Source of the DNA: Mangifera indica
Taxonomy: Eukaryota; Streptophyta; Magnoliopsida; Sapindales; Anacardiaceae
Assembly: GCF_011075055.1 (NCBI RefSeq)
Contig: NC_058155.1
Location: forward strand, 4,700,001 to 4,764,000
DNA length: 64,000 bases
Reading direction: 5' to 3'
The notes under the pieces were generated by a model. It was not told the origin of the DNA and ran no database searches. It saw only the letters and a program-made list of their open reading frames with translations. The translations under genes and the position numbers were made by a program. Shown here piece after piece: positions 1 to 12,249 of this stretch (position 1 is the first letter of the stretch; every line of letters starts with the position of its first letter).

Positions 1-406
1 ATTTTCATAAATTTTGTCTTGGTTTCAACTTTCAATATTAAAATAAACTTTAGTTTGAGTATAGCTCGGCATTATAACAAATCTTAAGCTAAAATCAAAT
101 TTAGTTTCTTTCAAATTACATTAAACTCGAACTAATTTAAGAATAATTCATCGAGCTCAAGCTTTAAATCTGTTAAGTTAAACCGAACTTAAAGTGTATC
201 AAATTCAGTTCGAGTCAGCCTATGTCCTAGAGTTATTAAATTTTGAAGTGAAAATCGGCTTTTCTGCTTTGGGACCAAACACGGCCTTTTATATTATTAC
301 CTTATTTTATCAACTCTACCTTGAAGCTGTAACGAAGTCGGAGAGTGAGAGTTGATGCTGCGAAGAAGAAGCAGTTAGCGGAGAAGAAAATAGATAAATA
401 AAAAAA

Positions 407-3400
407 ATGATTTTACAAACAACGAATCCATATCCACCTTTTCGTTCTATCAACTCGAGCAGCAAGAATCTCTCTCTTCAAGTAATTTTCTTATTCAATT
501 TCTCCTTGTTTTAATCATTTTTAAAAATTGTTATGTATGGAACTTTGAGTCTAAAAACTCTTAAATTGTGAGCTATAACGAAGAGTAAGAACATAATTAA
601 TCTGACACAGGCGGTGACTTATGTGAATTCATTTTTTATTTTGCTTATTTTGAAGGTAAATATTGGTTACTGGTGGAAGGCAATTTTATTGGAAGATGAT
701 TAGCTGATCTTTCTTTTTCCTTTTGTTTTTCTTTTTCGGTTTTTTTTTTTTTTTTTTTTTAAGAATTCATGTATCATTTGGAAACTAGAAATTAGCTATT
801 TGAATTCACTGTTTGAGTTTTTTTTTTCCTTTCTTTTTTTATAAAATACTTTTAGTTTTCGGAACAAACTGATGTGACACAAGTCACAATAAATGAATAA
901 AAATCAACTCAATGATGATCAACAAATGGAGATGATTTGGTGATAACAGAATAATGGCTAATTAGTTTGTTTTTAGAACGTTTAGTAGGACTCTAGTATA
1001 TTCCTTGTTTGACAATTGAGGCTTTGTAATAGATGAAATGTGTTCACTGTGTAAAAAGCCGGTTACTTTCCGATGCAGAAAATTTTTCTGAATTGAGAAT
1101 CTAGTGCACTTTTATTGCTCTTAACGGCTCTTTTTTCTCCCCATGATATCTTTCAGCCCTGTACCACAACAATTTTAATGACCTCCAGAGCTGGCTGTGG
1201 AATAAACCTTACTAAAGTTTGCAACTTACAGGTGTGTGTTATGAAAGTTTCTATGCTTCAGTGCAGCAAGTTTTTGGTTGAGAAGTTTGTATGTATGAAT
1301 TCATATCAATTAGTAGTATTTTTCCTGATTGAAACCTAGAATCTCAGATAGATATTTTAATTCATTGCTGACCAACTGCGGAGAACAACGTCTTTCTTAT
1401 TGATTGGTTGATTCTCTACCTTAGTTGGAACATCCATTTCCTGTGCCTTATGCAGACTAATTGCATTCAGAGACTAGATACCTCAATTTGATATCAAATA
1501 ATTGGAAATTTACAACTGCTACAATTATATCATAATATCCTGTGCCAACTTGCAAGTATGAAATGTGATTGGTAGCAAACAACTTGAGAGAGAGATTTAG
1601 AGATCTATAGGCTGATGTATTGTATTGTTAATTTTGCGGTGAAGTGACGATATTAGTCTGTAGTAACTGTGTCAAATTTGTATTTCATAGGTGTTGTAGA
1701 AGGTAATTGAATTGTACCAAGAAAAGATAAGATGTAATGTGCTTTATTTAATAGAATTATATTCCTGATTATCATCTGATGCAATGAAATGGTAATGTCA
1801 GCATGGAGTAGCAGTACTGAAATTGCTTTTAATAGATAGTAAAAAGGTAATGCTAATTATACTCCATAAGAAATAAAACATTTCAGGGTTGACTTGTTAA
1901 AGGACTTTTATCTGTGGGAGAAGATGATCAATGATTTTAGTCCATAGGAGAAGATTACCATGCACAGAAATTTAGCATAAAAGCCAAAAATCATTCACAA
2001 TAATTCAGACTTATTTATTAGTACGACAGTAAGCACACCTGGAGAAAGAAGATGCTTGGCATCCTTATTTTCTGGTAAGAGCCCTAAATAATACTACAAC
2101 TTATAGGTATATATGGACTCCATTTTCTCATCCTAATGAGCAAGATTAATGAATTCAGAAACAAAAGGGACTTTTCTTTGTTTTTTTTTTTTTTGGATGG
2201 AATTAGTTGCCACTCATTTGTGAGTCTCTATGGAGTTTACGGTAAAATAAATCCTAGAGAACAAAATTTCATTCATTGTACAACAAAAATTATCCAATCA
2301 AGTTCATGATCTATTGAGATGAGCAAGTGAATTTTCAAGACCATTGAATCAGTAAAGGAAAATTAGATAGCAGATATAAGAATAAAGCATGGTAGCATGC
2401 TAATCTATATTGCTTGTTAAGATTTTTCATTTTTTGTGTTTATGTTGTGCTTCTTACTGTCATATATCTCAGTAAGCTGAACAACAAAATATTCTCTCTG
2501 CTCATATGAAATTTCTGCTGGTGGAAACTTGGTTCTTGTTTTTCCCAATATGTTTTCAGTTACTAATCTAAAATTTCATTGTTGATGAAGGCAGATACAT
2601 CGAAGGGAATTGGCTAAGGATTCTTCCAGTGTGGAAGAGTTTATGAGTAATTTCCTGTTTCTACTCATTATTTTCATTCAGTATCTGATTTTAGTTGCTG
2701 ACTGTCAGCTTCGTGTAGTTTAGGTTGGATATAGTGAACACAAATTATCATATATAAATAGTTACTCATTTGAGATAATACAAGCTTGATGGGTCTTGTT
2801 CTTGGCACATGCATTCTCTCCTGCTTAAACTATTCTATAAAACTCCTAGTTGAAATTTATTCTATATTGTACGAACAGTTTCAATAAAAATAGAAGGGAA
2901 GGAAGCTCTACAATTTCATTTTCAGATAGCTTTGTAGTTTAGCTATCTTTCAAATGATTCACTGATCTGGTCTGATCAATCTTATTTTCAGTCAGTGTTT
3001 TATTTTATTTTTTATGAATTAGCATATTGTGGAGTCTACTTACTAAGTAGTATAAACTTTGAAATGGTTAAAGCTCATAGCTCTTCCTATTAATCAGATC
3101 ATCATTCAAGATTTGACTGGATAATGTTGGCTCTGCCCAATTAAGGTCTCTGGTCTACCTTTTGTTGATTATATTGTCCAATAGCAAGAGACTACTTTTG
3201 CAATGAAGCATTATGACTGAATAAGGTTGTCTCTTTATAGAATTTCCAGCGTGTAAAGTACTAAAGACACATTTTCATCCCTAGGCTATACATTGATGAA
3301 TTGTACAAGGCGTCATCTTTTAATATTGGCCTCTAATTGCAGATTCCTTGAGGAAGCTTTTGACTGTTGAAGAGAACTTAGTTGTGAAAAGGCTAATAAC

Positions 3401-4334
3401 TCAGGCTTCTGCAATCTCATTTGGATCCAGCACATGGTTGATCTGTGCTCAATCGGCAAATGCGGGTGAAAATGTTAGAACGAATGCGATTTATGAAGTC
3501 GGGGAGTTTTTTGAATTGGGAATTCAGCTGTTGTATCTGCTTTTACTATTAGGTTTGCTTGGAGTTGGTACCTTCTTTGTGATTCGTCAAGTCCTTGTGC
3601 GTAGAGAACTTGACCTCTCTGCTAAAGAATTACAGGTGAGAGGCTGTGGCTTTTGAATGAATTTGCATTATCTGATATTGAATTTCTACACGGCCTATTG
3701 CTATTGTTACTCAAATGATTCTTATTTTTCATGTTTCCATTTGATTTCAGGAGCAAGTAAGAAGTGGTGATGCCAGTGCAACTGAGCTTTTTGAACTTGG
3801 TGCAGTGATGTTGAGAAGGAAATTTTACCCAGCTGCTACTAAGTACTTGCTTCAGGCAATCGAAAAATGGGATGGAGATGATCAAGATCTTGCTCAGGTA
3901 TGATTATAAGCGTTGTGCATTCCATTATCTCCTGTCCATTCTGTCTTAAGGCTGCTTACAATTTATCTGCAGTAGTCCAACTGAGTTCTCATTGACCTTA
4001 GCTTTTGGTTCTTCCCAATTTAAAAATGATACATCAGAAACTATTTGGGCAGGTTTACAATGCTCTTGGTGTCAGTTATGTACGCGATGGAAAGCTTGAG
4101 AAAGGAATCATTGAGTTTGAAACTGCTGTGAAGCTCCAACCTGGCTATGTGACAGCCTGGAACAACCTTGGTGACGCCTATGAAAGGAAGAAAGACTTGA
4201 AGTTAGCTCTCAAGGCATTCGAAGAAGTGCTTCTTTTCGATCCTAACAATAAGGTGGCACGACCTCGTCGAGATGCTTTAAAAGACCGAGTGAAACTTTA
4301 CAAAGGAGTTCCTGTCAAATCAAAAGACAGATGA
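407..4334 (+). CDS. PYG7: PYG7-like chloroplast TPR protein (photosystem I assembly), arm A copy, intact
   Basis: Six exons give an uninterrupted 307-residue protein: 407-481, 1157-1231, 2595-2646, 3343-3635, 3751-3897 and 4053-4334, all with GT-AG introns and consistent phases. The N-terminus is rich in Ser, Thr and Asn, with basic but no acidic residues in the first exons, as in a chloroplast transit peptide. One leucine-rich transmembrane helix lies at about residues 128-148. About three TPR units follow from residue 174 to 279, including the motifs [15 protein letters not shown] and [15 protein letters not shown]. Length and layout match Arabidopsis PYG7 (about 300 aa), the plant counterpart of cyanobacterial Ycf37, a thylakoid protein needed for photosystem I accumulation. 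The start is the first ATG of the transit-peptide exon. The exon 4 donor is a consensus CAG|GTGAG here, unlike the arm B copy. Confidence 0.9.
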
Positions 4335-5960
4335 TTTCTGCAGCTGTAAGATTGACCCGGTAGTTCCTTTCATGTTCTCAACCTTACTTATCTTCTTAAA
4401 AGTTTGATTCCCTAAATGGTATGTTCTAATATATGAAGCAATGAAAATTAAAGCAAATCAGTATTTAAGATATGATGGCTCTAATGTTTGTGTTCCAAAA
4501 GTTCAGAACTTTGGAAGTAGATCAAATAGTTTCAGGGTCGATTAAGTGGGTAATTTTTTGTAATTCAAGTAGGTCAAATTTGGTTAGCATACATATCCTG
4601 TATAGACTTGTTCATAAACTTCAGGTATTTCTGCTAGGTACTTTAAGAATTGAAGAGAAAGTGGTGCTTGAATTGTCATAAGCAGCAAATACATTCCCCA
4701 ATATCATTACTGCAATTTCTGATTCAATCATCTCTTTGTTATCTTTCAATATCTGAACCATAAACAATGTCAAAAAACATTTTGATGAATCTTCCTATTT
4801 ACTAACATTCGTCATAATCTCCATCTTCCTGTAACATAAACTCGAACTTCTTCTAAATCTCCTTTGATGCCTTAACCCCCTAGTTATACCTTGACATTGG
4901 CAAGTCTACAAGATAAGAAATTGTTCCACACATTATTTAGCCGAACAACTTCTTGAGTTCTTTGATGGTTCTCTAATCCTAAACGTTTAACATTAATCTA
5001 CAGGATAATGTGAAGGTTAAGTTTTTTCGCTAGAGGATCAGCTATAACTTTTGTTTGCCATCCCAGAATTTTTCAAGATGCTCTTTGCCTACACAGGCGT
5101 TCATTGCCTTTAACCCTACGTGTTAGGAACAATCGCATATGACCTTTGTACGACTGTTTATCGTTCATTGGTAGATCTACCCTAATTTGTGAAGGTTTGT
5201 TTGTGTCTTACACATGGCTGTTTGGGTGCTTACAAAACCCTAATTTCTTGTCTTGCCCGACCTTGGAATAGTTGTTCCTGTGCGATTGGAACAATATTTC
5301 TGATTGTTCGTGCCAGATTTTTCATACGATTTCATCGCCAAATGATTTTCCTAAGGTTTCTATCACAATATTAACATAAAATAACTCTACCGGCCCACCT
5401 AATCATCATATCACATCAAGATAATGCTATGATTGTCTGCTTTCCATTATCATATTAATATGTCATTTCATCAATGTATAAGCAATATCTCCATTCCTAC
5501 AAATTATGAATCACATAGACCATCTTTCAACCACTAGATTCATGCTTAAAAACACAATTCTAGAGTGCATATCACTAAGATATGAGATATATCTTTACTT
5601 ATAATGATACAATAATGTAACAATACTCTACAAAGCAAACTTTGGTTGAAATATCTTCAGATTATTAAGAGATTCTAGTCTTCTAAAATGCATATTTGGT
5701 TATGATTTGTCATTAACATATCCAAAATCTATGTAGTATTCCTTTGATAACAAATACTCATCCTATATTATATGTAGACAATATAGTTTGTATTACCCAA
5801 ATTACAGGAGGATATATTAAAAGAGATAAAATTGAACATATTTCAATAAAGTTCTTTTATAATCATGAACTCTAGTAGAATTAAAAGATTGATGTTAAGA
5901 AAATATTATATTAGACAAAATGTGCATTTTAATTTTTTTTCATTTGACTATATTTTGTTT
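4335..5960. other. Intergenic, PYG7 3' flank
   Basis: Moderately AT-rich sequence without a convincing gene. The short open frames near 4472 and 5189 resemble no family I know and have no supporting splice structure. The first 100 to 300 bases probably include the PYG7 3' UTR, but no clear AATAAA signal stands out. Confidence 0.6.
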
Positions 5961-7168
5961 CGTTGGATTTTTCTACTAAAGTTTTTAATAAAATGACTTA
6001 TGTATGTCCAATTCACTATATTTAACATTATAAATTACATTTTTTTGTTTTGGTTTTTCATTTGACTGAGTATTTTTTTAACAAGATTAATATAATTATT
6101 TATAAGTATTGGAAATCCAAAAGAAAATGCTGTTAAGATGGAGTTGACAATTTTCAACAAAACCCGTTAACTCGCTTGACATAACACGATATGAAAAAAA
6201 TTAGATTAGAGTTGAGTTTTTTTTATACGAAATTTATTTCAGGTCAACCCAGTATGACTTAAAACTAAATTGGGTAGTATTAGGGTTAACATGAAAGTAA
6301 CTTGAATTGACTCAAATGTTTAAAGAAATGTTACTTTAGTATAATTTGTTAGAGATAAATTATAAAAATGTTGAAGAACAATATCCAATAGCAATTGAAA
6401 TCTTTACAGATTATATAAAATTGTACTTTATATAGTTATAATTACTAATATTATTCTGGATTTTTATTCAGATATTTTATTTTATTATTTGGTAGTGAGA
6501 ATATGATTTCATTAGTAAGATTATGAACATGTTTTAAAGGTCTTGCTATTTAATTTTTAAACCATTTGTAAATAAAACAAAATGTTATATTGTGTTTTTT
6601 GTAATGGTAGGTTGGGTTAATTTTGTAAAGAAATTAAAATGCTTAAAAAGCTTAGAAGAGTGAAAATAATAAATAATTTCGGATCAATTTAGGTTATGTT
6701 AGATTAACCCGAATATTAAAAGATTGGGTTAGAGTTGAAAAATTTTGATACAATTCCAATTCGAATTAGGTTAGAGTTTTTGATTTAAAATTCAAACTGA
6801 TATAATACAAATATAATCCGATGATACGAACTGTCTAAGTGTATATAAAGAGTAGCTTCCCTCTACACGAAGAAAGCTACTTTTCTATAAATTAATAGAA
6901 AACTTGTAACTAAGCTATATCCAAGTTTAGGTTAATTTAGGGCTACCTTGATTTACAATGATAATATGCTTATTATTAAAACAAAATTTAAGAAAAAGCT
7001 ACTTTATTCTCTAATTTTTTTTTTTTTAATGCAAAACTTGTAATTGAGATTGCACATCATTTGGGTCATTAAGGATTTAACCTATCCTGTAAAGGCTTAT
7101 TATTAGTGTATATTAAACTACATTGAAGCTTTAATTTACAATCTCCATATACTTTGTAATTTTAAAAA

Positions 7169-8072
7169 GGTCAAAAGACTTATTCCTACCCAAAGTTTGG
7201 TGCATCTTTAAACTCTCACTTATTAAGTTTTCAAAATCAAAATACCTGTTTGTTTATTAAATTTTACAATTATTGTTAAGAGTGAAAATGTCATTTAATA
7301 ATTTTATTTTTAAAAAATAAAAATTTATACTCTTTTCCTACCTTAACGTTGAAAACTAATAATTCTCCTCTATCTTCGTATTTTCCAGATTTAAAAACTA
7401 ATTCCCCTTCCTCTCCCCCGAAGTCATGGGTTGTAACCTCTCATATTTTTCTCATTTGCAGCCACCCCAACCTTTTGGGAAAATTCAGTTTCACCCCTTC
7501 TTCAACTTCAGTTTTCATATCACCTCCAATGTCCTTCTCCATCCATTTCTAGCATCCTCCTCTATCGAGATCGAGTCGTCATGACATCCTCCCTTCATCT
7601 CCTTCTCACTTCTCTCTCATCCAACGTAAAATTTGGTCAAAATCAAGCAAGAGGATGCAATGACAACTCGATCTAGACAAAGGAAAATGTTATAGACAAA
7701 GGGAGAAAGACGCTAGAGGTGATCTAGAAACTGAAGCTAAAAAGGGAGTGAAACTGAAATTTTTCAGAAGGTTAAGGGCAACTGCAAATGGAAAAAATAT
7801 GAGAAGTTGCAACCTTAGACTTGGGAAGGGGGTTGGGAAGATAGTTTTTAAACTTAAAAAATATTAAGTTACAAGGAAATTGTCAGTTTTTAAAACTAAG
7901 ATAAGAAAATGAGATAAATTTTTTTTTTTTTACATAAAATCATGAAATGATATTTTTTATCCTGACACTAACTATAAAATTTAATAGATGAGTGAATATT
8001 TAGGTTTTTAAAACTTAATATATGAGAGTTTGGGGATACAGTAACCCTTGGGTGGGAATAAGTCTTTTGACC
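7169..8072. mobile_element. Foldback / long-TIR element FB-a (arm A)
   Basis: The left end reads GGTCAAAAGACTTATTCCTA and the right end is its reverse complement (AATAAGTCTTTTGACC). Complementarity continues inward for much of the roughly 904 bp. No coding capacity is visible, so the element is non-autonomous. The same termini occur at 15169-16877 and 22082 onward. No target-site duplication could be fixed by eye. Confidence 0.75.
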
Positions 8073-10132
8073 TTTTTAAAATAAATATACGGAAATAATT
8101 AAGAAAGTAAGTCTACTTGTGGTTTCTACAAACAGTTTTTCTTTTTGAGTAAAATATTATACTGTGTTTTCTGGGGGGTGGAGGGGGTGTTTACTTCCAT
8201 TATAAAACAATTGCAAAAGCCTTTTTTAGAATAAAAAATCCTTCCAGAATGCTTTAAAAAAACAAAATAAAAAATAGAAAAAGGAGCAGGCATGTGTTGC
8301 CTAAAAAGTGTTTTCCAAAATGAAAAGAATAACACGTGATTTAATTATATAATTTATAAATTAAAGCAACAATATAAATAAATAAATTAATTGTACTTTT
8401 ACTTTTTCTTTCGTATCACTAAAAAGAAGGAATTACAATTAGAAAATGGGAGCAAGCAAGAGTGGCCACCAATTTGTTGGCCCTTTTTTGTCACACTACA
8501 ATAAGGTCCTTTTCATCAATTTTGTCCTTTACAAGAGCATTCTGCCCTCACCATCCACTTCCTCATTGCATAAATTTGAGTAAATATATATTTTTTATTT
8601 TATTCAAATAGAAAACAATAATTAAGCTTATATGGGCAGCACTTTCCCCCTTTTTTTTTTTTTTGTGTGTATATAAAAATATTAAATTTACTGCATGTTA
8701 ATAATGCAATTAATATATATTGTCATATTTCAATAGATATTTTGCCTATTAAAATTCTAGAAGATTCACATAACTTTCAACTTTCCGGTTTCTCTGGCAC
8801 CTTAAGTGGTTGCTATTGTTTCTTGTTGGGATGATAAATGGGGAGGGGCTGCATATTCCAACTCTTGTCTCTGTCCCCATAGAAAAAATCTGTGTCCACT
8901 GTCACCCTATCCTTGATATGGGAATGATAAAAAATTCTGGTACTTTGTCATTCAACAAATTTTTCTTCATTTTCCCTCTCCATCCCGGTGGGAAATTCTC
9001 CTCCCATACCCACTTAGAAAAATAATAATATATTTATTATGTGTTAAGGATGCATTTTGTAATAATTAATACACTTAAAGGTATTTAAATATTTAAATAT
9101 TTATTGAATATTTAAATGAAGAGACATGTTAAAGATATATATATCCTTGTTCTTGTTGTTGGGGAGAAAACAAGCAAACTAACAAAACCAAAATCAAATT
9201 CTCCCTCTCTTAATTGAACTATGTGACACAAACAATGAACTAAAATATAATTCTTTCGTATCAAACAATCAAAACAAATATAATAAAAATGAGCATTGCG
9301 ATTTAACATAAAAACCTCTTCGATGTAAAGAATAAAACCACAAGGCATCACCCAAAAAAACCAATCGATTATATCTGAAATAATGGTACTTAATTTTTAA
9401 CCTAAAACTGGGTACACAACCTCTCAAACTAATAAAACATAACAATAACACAACTACATAAAATAGTAAATATCACAGCAAAACTCTTAAGTCTATATCT
9501 CATATTATAGGCATTAGACACACATCTCCACCATCCAAAATATAGCACTAGGTGTGCCTAAAATGTTGTCAAAATTTGGCAATAATCCAATAATAGACAA
9601 AGAAAAAAAAGATGTTTTTTTAAGAACTATAACATATAATTAACCGTATTTTAATAAAGATAATAGGTTACTTGAGAAATAAAATATGATCTTCACTATT
9701 TAGAATAAAAAACAATGAATCTTCTATTAGAAATCCAAAAATCAAAGTAATTCAATAATGAAATTGAGAAAACACGAAAATCTTTCACAGATGTACATTG
9801 AAAATCCAAATAAAACTCTTTTCTATATATATATTCTTATTTGCTATGCTGAACTTTATTTTTCCCTAACTCATGAAGATAGTGAGTTGGATTTTTCATA
9901 CAAAACAAAATTGAATATTTTCATGTAGAAAAGAATTTAAAAGCTGAACATTTGTCTATTATCATTGGCTTGAGAAAGGGGTGGGCCAAAGACTGGCTTG
10001 GCAGACAAATTGTCATCTCTATTTGTCATGCTCCTGGGATTATATTTACGAGAGATTTTCAAGCTTTTACTTCTGCAAACTTGTCACTTATATTGGGAAG
10101 TCTAAAGATGGATGCAATAAATGACTTGTTTT

Positions 10133-10134
<2 letters not shown>

Positions 10135-10191
<57 letters not shown>
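10135..10191. repeat. (TA)n microsatellite, arm A allele
   Basis: Uninterrupted TA dinucleotide run of about 57 nt. The matching run in arm B is about 55 nt. This is an allele-scale length difference inside otherwise identical flanks. Confidence 0.95.
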
Positions 10192-10194
<3 letters not shown>

Positions 10195-10467
10195 ATACAA
10201 AGTACAAGTTGAGCAATCAAATATCCAAAATATTAATAGAAAGAAAGTTCTTTCGTTGAAGAATATGTTCTTATCAATGTATGGTAGAATATACAAATTG
10301 AATAGAGATCAATTTATACAAGTTGAATAGAAAGATTATTCCACGTCTAGATCAATTTTAGTATCAATTAAATTTATCAAAATTATTAAAGATAAAAGAA
10401 AATGATTAATTTAGACTCAAAAAATAATAATATTCATACATATTCAAGATATTTAAATATTCAATAA

Positions 10468-10627
10468 TACTATTCGTATCTATTTTAAACATAGAAATAT
10501 ATATATATTTGATGTATGTCATCATATGATTGAGTAATTTTGAATTAAAGATAAAGTAATATCAAATCACTTAATGACATAAATAAGTATATATTTATTT
10601 ATATATTCAAAATAGATACGTATAGTA
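10468..10627. mobile_element. MITE with palindromic core (arm A)
   Basis: About 160 bp with terminal inverted repeats TACTATTCGTATCTATTTT and AAAATAGATACGTATAGTA. The core is also palindromic (ATCATATGATTGAGTA near the left, a degenerate counterpart near the right). No coding sequence. It is the clearest member of a family seen at several other places in the window. Confidence 0.7.
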
Positions 10628-12249
10628 ATATTTATACAATATTATTTCAATTCATAATATTTCATCATAATTTTTTTCATTTTTAAACATAATTTTTCTC
10701 CCTTTTTCCACCATAGGGACAAGAGAGATTCATCTTACACCACAGTTTTGATTTAAAAGAAAATTTACCAAACCGAATTTGATATATCATAAGGTATATG
10801 CCTTTATTTTAGTGATTCTTATGGGTAAAAACAATTCTTAAATAAGGTATAATTCATTCAAATGAGAAATTTCCTATAAAGTCATATCTTCTAAAAGATG
10901 CATAACATTTATCGTAAAAAATATCTTAATAAACAACTGTTGTTATGAATCTTATGATTCATGAATGTGAGAAGAAAAAAAAAATCTTGAATTGTGCACA
11001 TTTATTAATTTTATGTCCCATTACTTTGGTGAGCGATTAATTTGTGCGAACCCAACTGGTTAATAGTGGTTAGGTCTATGTTTGGAAATAATAATAATAT
11101 TAGTACACCTCGATAAAGTAGATCAACTTGTTAAGCTTGCACGTTCAATTATTGTCCAATAATATTATTATTTATTAACCAACCAACTAGATATCTTATT
11201 ATCCTGAAAAATATGATTAAATTTGAGTCGAATTAATAAAGATTTGAATCTATATTTAACTTATATGAACAAAAGAAAGAATTCAATTTTCCTCCTCCTA
11301 CTTGGATTGGTGATAAATGAAGCATATCTTTTTCAAATTTAATCGTCTTAGTCTCTAATAGACTGCTAGTTGACCATTGAAAATTCATATTGAAATGACA
11401 AAAGTATCCCACCGAAAAATAAGAAAAAAGGTATCACACAAATAAGATTATTTCAATTAAAACTCTTTTCTTTAAAATCATTAAACAAACACATTTTTAC
11501 ATGTTAAACTTGTCTATGTGATATATTTTTCATTATTTTTTTAGGATATATATGTCAATTCATTATTATTTTTAATTAATTAACCATCAACCAACGATTG
11601 GTATGCTAAAAAATGGAAAGACTCTTTTTTTTATAACCTTATTAAACAAACATCGTTTATAAAAATTACATTTTGTTATTTTTAGAGGATTATTTATGTC
11701 ATTTTATTATATTTTTTTCTAAAATCACTAAAAATAATGGAGTAAAAAAATGGTATGTAAAATGAATGTCCTTGAAATAATGATATACTAAAAGCATAGG
11801 AGTGAAAATGAAGTTCTCTCAAAGTAAGAAGAAGAAGAAACAATTTGAGACAAATTCCTATAATAGTATAATTCTCAATGTGGCGGGGCCTAGCTTCTTG
11901 GTAACTTCTTTGCAACTTTTTTTTTTTTTTTTAATTTTCATTTAACATTATTATAATCCTATTAAATTATGCTTGAAAAATCAGCTTTAAGTCACTAAAC
12001 AAGGTCAAATTAATAATTAACTACATTTGCATATGCAAATGTTGGAGCGAGGAGACACATTCCGAGAACCATTTGAGTTGTGTGGAACCCACTTCCCTTT
12101 TAATTCCTCTACAATTTAATAAACAATCAAATTAATTCATATTATCTCAGTACAAAGAGATGAAACATTTATAAAGAGAAACAAATTCTTGAAAACAATA
12201 ACATATTAGATAAAATATGAATTATACTTTTTCCATTGAGTAAATTTTA

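Larger units (their letters stand above)
5960..12240. repeat. Degenerate intergenic repeat unit U1 (longest)
   Basis: This is the first of three diverged direct repeats. Shared landmarks in fixed order are a CTTCCCTCTACA/GAAGAAAGCTA block (6857 here; about 12414 and 14901 later), a GAAGGAATTA...GGCCACCA block (8423; 13017), an ACTTGTTAAGCTT block (11120; 13646), a GAGTGAAAATGAAGTTCTCT block (11801; 14286; 15879) and an ATGTTGGAGCGAGG block (12039; 14523; 16107). U1 is longer because it also holds a foldback element, a TA microsatellite and a MITE. No protein is encoded; it may be a multiplied promoter or UTR relic or an unclassified transposon. Confidence 0.7.

Noticed and set aside
3622..3885. 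87-codon minus-strand frame over PYG7 intron 4 and exon 5
   Set aside because: Antisense shadow of a conserved exon; no independent support.
7349..7552. 67-codon plus-strand open frame (also at 37585)
   Set aside because: It lies wholly inside the non-coding foldback element FB-a and reads a pyrimidine-rich arm; no family resemblance.
8760..9030. GC-richer stretch with ATGGGGAGGGG and CCATCCCGGTGGG words
   Set aside because: Resembles a common plant interspersed-repeat composition, but I could not define ends or a family.
9952..10212. 86-codon plus-strand frame ending in a run of Ile-Tyr
   Set aside because: The C-terminus is translated (TA)n microsatellite, and the start region shows no known motif or splice context.
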